Shown: one piece after another, positions 32,822 to 39,325 of the stretch
How the letters are laid out: every line of letters starts with the position of its first letter
Numbering within the stretch: the first letter of the stretch is position 1
The notes under the pieces: model-generated
What the model was told of the DNA's origin: nothing
What the model saw: the letters and a program-made list of their open reading frames with translations, nothing else
Database searches by the model: none
Assembly (NCBI GenBank): GCA_036897485.1
Contig: JAYMTF010000337.1
Location: 1 to 39,325 of the forward strand
DNA: 39,325 bases
Direction: 5' to 3'
DNA from: Pelargonium nanum
Taxonomy: Eukaryota; Streptophyta; Magnoliopsida; Geraniales; Geraniaceae
Made by a program: the position numbers and the translations under genes

Positions 32822-33837
32822 ATAGCTAGCCAAGATAATACCAATTATCATATCATGATCTGCTTTTAAGTGACACCAACCACTACCAGTAGCTAATTAT
32901 ACTCATATATTGTTTGCGAGTTATTAAAATCAAATACATTGAGTTGTTTAGAAGTGAAAGGTTCTTGAAAAACTCTTGGCTGCCTCTGTTTAGTCACTGA
33001 TTTTGTGCAACTGTTGCTCCATGGCAGGGAGGGGTGAGGGAAAGAAGATACAATCACCCTCAACATGCCAAATATGACATATGGTTCTACGTGACATCTA
33101 TCTGAAATCCAGCGTAATAATGAACTGTGATATTTTAAATATATAAACAGTGAATTATCATTTAAAAATCCAATCAATGAGAGTTCATATTTGGCACATC
33201 ATAATGTTAGATAAATTAAAAATATTGATGTTACCACGACAATTTATAAGTCGATGACAAATGACAAAGTGACACGTGACATCCAAGCACCACGTCAACA
33301 TTGATGACTATACAATTACAAAATCTATGTTCAAGGAACACTCGTGAGAGTACCTTTTTTCGCCTTTCGAACATATTACAAGAACCTTATGCTGAAAATT
33401 TCGCCTCTCCGAACACTCAAACCGCAATTGAAGAAGAGGGTGAGGTAATCAAAAGCGAGAGAGAAGACGTAACAAAGCTTGTAGAACACAAGCAGCCGAC
33501 GAGAAAACTCGAGGAGTGCTCACACATTCAGCAAGCAAGCTTGCTAAGTGTTCATGCATTCATAGTGGAGATCGCTTCTAAAGCAAATACCTCTCCCAGA
33601 GCCGAGCTTTTGCGTTCGATAAAGTTCGCACGAGCGCTCCAACATCCTCCCACCAGTTCATTTCGACACACTCTCGAACATGTTTCTGATGGGGCTTTCA
33701 CGCGACGTGTTAAACACGATTTCTCTTTGATAAGAGAAATGTAATATAGTTTTACATGTTTGAGAACTTTTCTCTCCATGTAACTCTTTCATTAATCTTT
33801 CTTGATGAGTTGTTCGAATTTTGTCACAGTAGATTCT
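32822..33837. other. Spacer with an unexplained 147-codon frame
   Basis: No known gene is recognised. A frame at 33301-33744 on the plus strand encodes 147 residues, rich in Glu, Arg, Ser and Thr, with no domain I know. The surrounding DNA (about 33200-33830) looks like repeat or LTR DNA rather than a gene: it begins TGTTAGATAA near 33205, contains words such as TCTCCATGTAACTCTTTCATTAATC near 33773, and could end at TTTGTCACA near 33829. No matching target duplication was found. Confidence 0.4.
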
Positions 33838-33980
33838 TACTTACACGTTGGAGACAATTACCACGTGAGAGGTCGTGAGTTCTAATTCCATTGCGTCGGG
33901 TGGGGTGCAGTTTTGGGTTAAAAGGGGAGAGCTACCCCCTATTGTGTAGCTCAACTTTAAAAAATAATTAAAAAAAAAAG
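33838..33980 (+). repeat. SINE-like element with A-rich tail
   Basis: GTGAGAGGTCGTGAGTTCTA is shared with the copies at 1030 and 14866, followed by GGGTGGGGTGCAGTTTTGGG and GGGGAGAGCTACC, as in the copies at 1030 and at the left edge. It ends in an A-rich tail (AAAAAATAATTAAAAAAAAA near 33959-33978), as expected of retroposition. The pol III boxes are degenerate, so this is an old copy. Confidence 0.6.
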
Positions 33981-34375
33981 TAAATCATGGCTGAAATTCC
34001 GGACACCCTTATTTTATTTTATTAATTTTTAAAATGGGCCACCAATTGAGGTCTCTTTTTAGTTTTATATGGGCTGTTGTATTCTATTCTAAACTCAACT
34101 ACTTGGGCTGACATTCACAGCCCAATTGTGATATAAAAAAAATATATTTTTCTCCAAATGAAACAAAAAACCGGGCAATACAGCTCAATCAGCACCGGTT
34201 TTTACCGTTTCTGGCTCAATTCCCGAATTTATATATAATCGGACCGGCAATACTACCGGGTCAACCGGCGTACGTGAAACTGCTGTAGCGTTCTGGAATT
34301 AGGTTCGGTGGGTGGGAGCAGCAGATCATTTGGCGCTTTTGTCTGGATTGGTCTGTTGCTGCTGTGGTAGGAGAT
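33981..34375 (+). promoter_or_regulatory. Promoter region of N-carbamoylputrescine amidase gene
   Basis: It contains several site II-type cores: ATGGGCC near 34034, ATGGGCTG near 34069, CTTGGGCTG near 34103, and AGCCCAAT near 34120. A TATATATAA box-like stretch lies near 34230. Below this are many CCGG words (ACCGG, GACCGG, CCGGCG). The ATG follows at 34376. Confidence 0.4.
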
Positions 34376-37179
34376 ATGGAGGGAAGAGGAAAAGTGGTGG
34401 TATCAGCTCTCCAATTTGCTTGCACCGATGATGTCTCCACCAACGTCGCCACCGCCGAGAGGTCTATTTTCAATTTCTAGGGCTTTCGCTAGTACGCTGA
34501 TGTGTTTTATTTGAAGTTTTGAACTGATTTTATGGATTTAACTGTCACTGTCAAATAAGTAAGTTTAATTGTTAAGATTAAGAAGGTCTAATATTTATGC
34601 ATAAGTTGATTTGGTTCCTTACTGAAGTAAATATTAGTTAAATTCTCTTTCATTTTTGGTTTTTGGGAGAACTAATTTTGTGTAATCAATTTCTTAAATT
34701 TTCACATTTCCAACCATTATTCGGTTTCTATTAAGCTGAACTGATTGTCCTCTCATTTTCGTTCTTTATTTTGCGTAGTTTTTTTAGTTTTCTGAGTACC
34801 CTCTATTCTGCAGATTAGTTCGAGCTGCACATGCAAAGGGTGCCAAAATCATTCTTATTCAGGTAAGTGTTATTTGGAGGTGAAAATGCTTATCTCCGGT
34901 ACAAGATTATCATGTCATCAAGTCCCTGTAAAGCATATGCATATTTGTAAAACTTCCGCGATATTTGTTTTAGCCATATTTCTTATTATCAAACACTTAT
35001 TATAAGGTTACAAATATACATCTAGTAAGGGTTTTACATTCTTTCTTTACTCATATCGAGGAAACTAGTTTCTGCTATTACAGTAGGATTACTTTTTTTT
35101 TTCTTCTATTGTAGTGCTTGCTTACTGATTTTGTGCTTCTCTTTAATCCTATATTATTAATGTCTTGGTTCTAATATGATGATGTTTCCTATACCGAAGC
35201 TTATAGCTATTTATTGGATATTGATACTGTTTGAGCTATCTGGTTTTATAATCATGTGTATATGTTCAGGAACTCTTTGAGGGACATTACTTTTGCCAAG
35301 CACAAAGGGAGGATTTTTTTCAGCGTGCTCGGCCTCACAAAGGCCACCCTACTATCCTGAGGTTAAAATACTATTCTGGCTACTATTGTTTGGCATCATG
35401 GCTTTTGTCCAATCATGAGACCAGAAACAAGTTTTGATTTTCAACTATTCGTATAGTGATTCTGTGATTGTACTAAAATTATGTCTATAACTCTATGCAG
35501 GATGCAGAAACTTGCTCGGGAGTTGGGTGTAGTGATACCAGTCAGCTTTTTTGAGGAGGCAAACAATGCCCACTATAATTCAATAGCCATAATTGATGCT
35601 GATGGGACCGATCTTGGACTTTATAGAAAGTCACATATCCCAGATGGCCCAGGTATGAGAAATGCTGAAACCTTTGGAGCCTTGAATTTTATTGCTACAT
35701 GTTCATTCTGATAACAACAAATTATACTTTCCTCTAGGCTACCAGGAAAAGTTCTACTTCAATCCAGGTGACACTGGCTTCAAGGTTGGTTCTCAACGCT
35801 GAACTCAAATGAAAATTTTGGTCAGTAACTTGAATGTTTGAATTGAATTAACTGGCTAAACTTCAACTTGGTGAACAGGTTTTCCCCACTAAATTTGCAA
35901 AAATTGGAGTAGGTAAGAAGTTATATATATGCTTATGCTTTTTTCGGTTCTTTTATTTGCCTGCATAAGTATTCTTGTAAATTTATTTAGTCAAATAAAC
36001 ATATGATTTCCAAACTGTTAGGAATTCATTTACCTGTATGATGGCCTATTGTGCACCTCTACATTTTAGCTTTTTAATATTTCCATACTGTTGGTAGTAG
36101 CAGAGTCATTTGCATTAGTTTTAACACTACCTGCAAAGGATATGAGGACTTTCCTAAAGTAACTCCTCCACTTCTTTTTTGTGGCAGCCATTTGCTGGGA
36201 CCAGTGGTTTCCAGAGGCAGCCCGTGCAATGGTTCTTCAAGGTGCAGAGATATTGCTTTATCCTACTGCTATTGGTTCTGAACCTCAAGACGGTGGATTA
36301 GATTCTTGTGATCATTGGAAGCGAGTGATGCAAGGACATGCTGGAGCTAATATTGTAAGTTTCAGACTTTGCAGACTGGCTATTGTATTTTACTTCTGGA
36401 GTTGACCTAGTTGATTGTAGCAGTTTGTTGGTTTTAAATCCTACATGATTTTCCATTAAATAGTTTAGGTAGTCTTCCTCATTTCAGTACCTGCTTGAAA
36501 ATTCCAAATTAATGTGCCACTGTTATAGTTTGGCCACTAAACTATAAATTGGCAACAAGTTTTGTGCAAAAATAATTATTGACAATTTCGCTGTACTCAT
36601 CGTTCAGAAACCACTCTTTTTTATAACTGTTTTAACTTTTTTTATGCATGATAAGAAGAGAACACTGCTCATTTTCCTCCACATACTTCATCACAGAACA
36701 AATGGAGTAGTCAGTGATTGTTGCAGTTTCACGACCTCCCATTTGTCAATATTCCTTGTGCATAACTGACATAATATTAGGATTAATCTACTTTTGACAA
36801 ATTCAGGTTCCTCTAATAGCTTCAAACCGCATTGGGAAAGAGATAATCCAGACGGAGCATGGGGATAGTGAAATCACTTTCTATGGCAATTCTTTTATAG
36901 CAGGTAAATGATTCTATTGTCTCCTACCATTTGCTGGCCTTTTGTTGACATATGCTTGAACTTCCTACCTCTAGCAATGTATTAACTTAGGTATTCAATA
37001 CAGGGCCCACAGGGGAAATTGTAGCAGCTGCTGATGATAAAGAGGAAGCTATTCTAGTTGCAGAATTTGATCTGGACAAAATCAAATCAAAGAGAAAGAG
37101 TTGGGGAGTATTTCGTGACAGGAGGCCAGATTTGTACAAGGTGCTTCTGACTTTAGATGGCAGCAATCCCTCAGCATGA
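34376..37179 (+). CDS. CPA: N-carbamoylputrescine amidase (nitrilase superfamily)
   Basis: Nine exons: 34376-34461, 34814-34862, 35270-35361, 35501-35652, 35738-35784, 35879-35912, 36188-36354, 36807-36903, 37004-37179, giving 299 residues, all phases consistent. The enzyme converts N-carbamoylputrescine to putrescine, CO2 and ammonia, the last step of the arginine decarboxylase route to polyamines; it is cytosolic, and no transit peptide is seen. The catalytic triad is visible: E46 (IQELFEGHYFC), K119 (LYRKSHIPDGPGYQEK) and C156 (AICWDQWFPEAAR). Other family words are QREDFFQRA, GLDSCDHWKRVMQGHAGAN, IASNRIG and FYGNSFIAGPTGE. Length matches the plant family (about 300). The start gives the conserved KVVVSALQFAC. 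It matches Arabidopsis CPA/NLP1 (At2g27450) in sequence as I remember it and in position. Its 3' end faces the RopGAP gene. Confidence 0.95.
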
Positions 37180-37846
37180 TTTGAATGTTCTCAAACCCCA
37201 TAGATACCTTGTTGTAGAGGTAATGAATGGAAGTCCTTTGAAATATGTTGCCATGTATTGTTTTTTAAGAGCAACCATAAAAGAAATAGACCATTGATGG
37301 TCATAAGACAATATTTGAAATAAAAGTTCAATCAGCAAATATTTGATACCAATTTTTCAGTCCTCATAGCTAGGTATGGTAATTAAGCACTGTTTTCTTT
37401 TGTGTATGCCTCCAACCACTAGAGGATCCTTATAAATGTATAGTAATCTTAATCTTATCTGATTATTGTGATTTGATGAACAAATTATTAATTGGGTCAA
37501 CTGAGTTACATTCAAGCTATATGTTCCACATTTGGCTGACCTTTAACATTGTCTGAATGAGCTATTTAACATTGTCTACTTCTGTTCCACATTTTTACAA
37601 TAGCAACTATTCTGGAGTCCTTGTTTACAGAATCAGAAACAAAGACTTAAAAGTCATTAATACACGTTAATGCAAATTACGAAGTCGAATTAGATGTTAT
37701 TGTGAATGATGATATTGCCATTCACCATATCGAGTTACAGGTTCAACAAACTAAGCATGAACGTAAAAACATTGATTATTCACAAACTACCGCTAACTGC
37801 ATGCCATGTCAGAGTTGCATCAATTCCGGCCAATGTTAAGCTATCT
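37180..37846. other. Convergent 3' UTR spacer
   Basis: This 667-base gap lies between the stop codons of two converging genes (CPA on plus, RopGAP on minus). It should contain both 3' UTRs and poly(A) sites. There is no coding signal. Confidence 0.5.
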
Positions 37847-38735
37847 TCACCGCCAAGCTTCAATACGCTCTGTTCTTGAATCCAGACAGCTTAGACCGCC
37901 GATGCCCTTGGTCTTTTCAACAGTTCCTTCTATCAGGACTACAGGTTCCTGCCCATTCAGTCTGGGACCTCTCTTCAGACCAGAACTACTTGATTGCCCA
38001 ATCTTGTTCTTACCAGCGTTGTTCCTATGGACTACACCATTTGGACCATTGACTTCACCAGCTTCAACTCGAGTATCGAAGGACCCACCATTCTCATCGG
38101 GAACTAGCTTCTCAAAATAATTCAACGAGCTGTAGTTTTCTCCTTCCATGCCATGACTACCTTGATTACAGTCGTGCAGACTCTTCGTAGAGGGCTCTTC
38201 GGCTATGAAGGCTTGCTCTATGTCTTCATCATCTTGGGCAGTATCCTCCAGGCAAGGATGTGAAGGACTCTGATGTCCACTCTCATCAGAAGGCTCTATG
38301 CAAGAAGCAGGAACTGGCTCTAGCACTGAATTCTGTCTTTCCCGCAACGCCTTTAGGACAAGTGTCTTGAGGAAGTTCATCACTTGGACAGCATACATCA
38401 ATGCAGTCAAAGGATCAGCCATCTACACAAAGTATCAGCCAGATCAACTTTACAGGCATAAATGAGTATGTCATGTATATATACCCGCTGAATTGAATAA
38501 CTACCTTAGTCATGTTTGGCGCAAAAACCATTGCAATGTTACGTGCGTTCATCTTGTTTAGATGTTCTTGCTGGACAACATCCGCCATCAGGTTGATCGC
38601 CCAATCCAGTAGAGCAGCTTCTGTTGGAGGTAGACCCCTTACGAGCTCAGAGCATTGCTCTTCTGTCTGACACTGCATTACCTGTTCAGGCGACAGAGAG
38701 TCGAGAATCCCGATTGGGAGTTCTCTAAACCAGGC
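37847..38735 (-). CDS. Rop/Rac GTPase-activating protein, C-terminal part (gene continues past right edge)
   Basis: Two exons are in the window, in gene order 38735-38505 and 38422-37847, giving the last 268 residues. The first begins AWFRELPIGILDSLSPEQVM and carries LPPTEAALLDWAINLMADVV and NKMNARNIAMVFAPNMTK, the second half of a RhoGAP domain. The second starts MADPLTALMYAVQVMNFLKTLVLKALRER, then a long Ser/Asp/Glu-rich region and a C-terminus ending RTERIEAWR, as in plant RopGAPs with an N-terminal CRIB domain. These proteins speed GTP hydrolysis by ROP GTPases in polar growth. The catalytic Arg finger and the CRIB domain are upstream, outside the window. Arabidopsis has, as I recall, a RopGAP-derived locus (At2g27440) in this position that is annotated as a pseudogene; here the visible part is intact. 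Confidence 0.92.
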
Positions 38736-39325
38736 CTATGAATAAAAAGATACAACAAGTCAATACAGAAAACTTGGATGCCAAATGATGAAATATTTCG
38801 GTTTAAAACTATATATACCGATTCTTCTTTCACACACAGAAAAACCTAAGGAAAATCAAACTGAAGAATACCGTTTTTAAAATTTTATTTGACTACTAAA
38901 ACGGTGGACTCCACAGAATTTTGTGGGATCTTCAATTAATCTTGAAATTTGAAAGTACAATTTTCTCTTCCTATTTGTTTTTAGATGCACAAGGAAGCAA
39001 TTCCATGAGCAGTTGATAAGCTCCAAACAATTTATCATGGCATCGAATTTTATTTCTTTGAATTTATGCTGATAAGGTTAACATGTTCAGCAAAAGCAAT
39101 TGACAATAGATGTGAAACTTGAAATGTAACTTTTCTCTATTATCATCAATTGAGCACCCTACGCTCATATATAGCCCCTATATAGGCAGCCTACTGAAGG
39201 GTCCAAAACACTCTTTCAAAATGAAGAGAAACGCTAATTCTCTTACTCTTTCATGACATATCAAAAGCTAATGTCCAGTTTATTATATAAAGAAGATGAT
39301 GATGATCCAACAAGTGGCTGCATAA
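38736..39325 (-). other. RopGAP intron running off the right edge
   Basis: The acceptor TTCATAG/GCCTGG lies at 38736. The preceding RopGAP exon, which should encode words like GIFRIN and HCLAGLIK, is not found up to 39325, so the intron is at least 590 bases. It contains no coding signal; a GAT-rich triplet run is near 39290-39305. Confidence 0.6.

Noticed and set aside
1-39325. CRISPR arrays, operons, phage or bacterial mobile systems
   Set aside because: The window is plant nuclear DNA with spliced genes; no regularly spaced repeats or bacterial genes are present.

Overview
This is a stretch of plant nuclear genome, most likely from a eudicot. Genes carry many short GT-AG introns in AT-rich DNA, UTRs contain introns, and the non-coding DNA holds SINE, MITE and LTR relics. 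No organelle, bacterial or viral gene set is visible. All exon models below were built by hand from splice signals, reading-frame continuity and remembered family sequences; none was checked against transcripts.

Layout from left to right: about 3.3 kb of non-coding DNA with two tRNA-derived SINE copies; a GH17 beta-1,3-glucanase with a probable GPI signal (+, 3345-4804); about 3.2 kb without a recognisable gene; a penta-EF-hand calcium-binding protein of the CML48 type (-, 7989-10108), head to head with a DPB4/POLE3-type histone-fold subunit of DNA polymerase epsilon (+, 10543-12648); a non-coding gap; a three-RRM hnRNP Q/LIF2-like protein with a very acidic N-terminus (-, 14561-18478); a 14-exon COPII coat gene SEC23 (-, 21139-28067), head to head with a small mitochondrial ATPase-inhibitor (IF1-like) gene (+, 28905-30175); a 445-bp MITE; an F-box gene with an in-frame TGA about three quarters along (+, 31514-32527, same frame open to 32821); N-carbamoylputrescine amidase (+, 34376-37179); and the 3' part of a Rop GTPase-activating protein (-, 37847 to beyond the right edge).

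From memory, the order RopGAP, CPA, SEC23, NF-YB11/DPB4, CML48, GH17 matches Arabidopsis At2g27440 to At2g27500, so much of the window looks like one conserved microsynteny block. The hnRNP Q, IF1 and F-box genes are additions relative to that order, and I see no copy of the dephospho-CoA kinase (CoaE) that I recall between CML48 and GH17.

The genes do not form one pathway; they are neighbours by ancestry. The two head-to-head pairs share short promoters. The DPB4 side carries a consensus E2F site and site II motifs, fitting S-phase expression. The SEC23 side carries a TGACGTGG element, fitting secretory-stress control. I found no new multi-gene system. The most notable items are the E2F site, the nonsense codon in the F-box gene, the MITE with intact target-site duplication, the SINE family, and the splice-dependent GPI tail of the glucanase.
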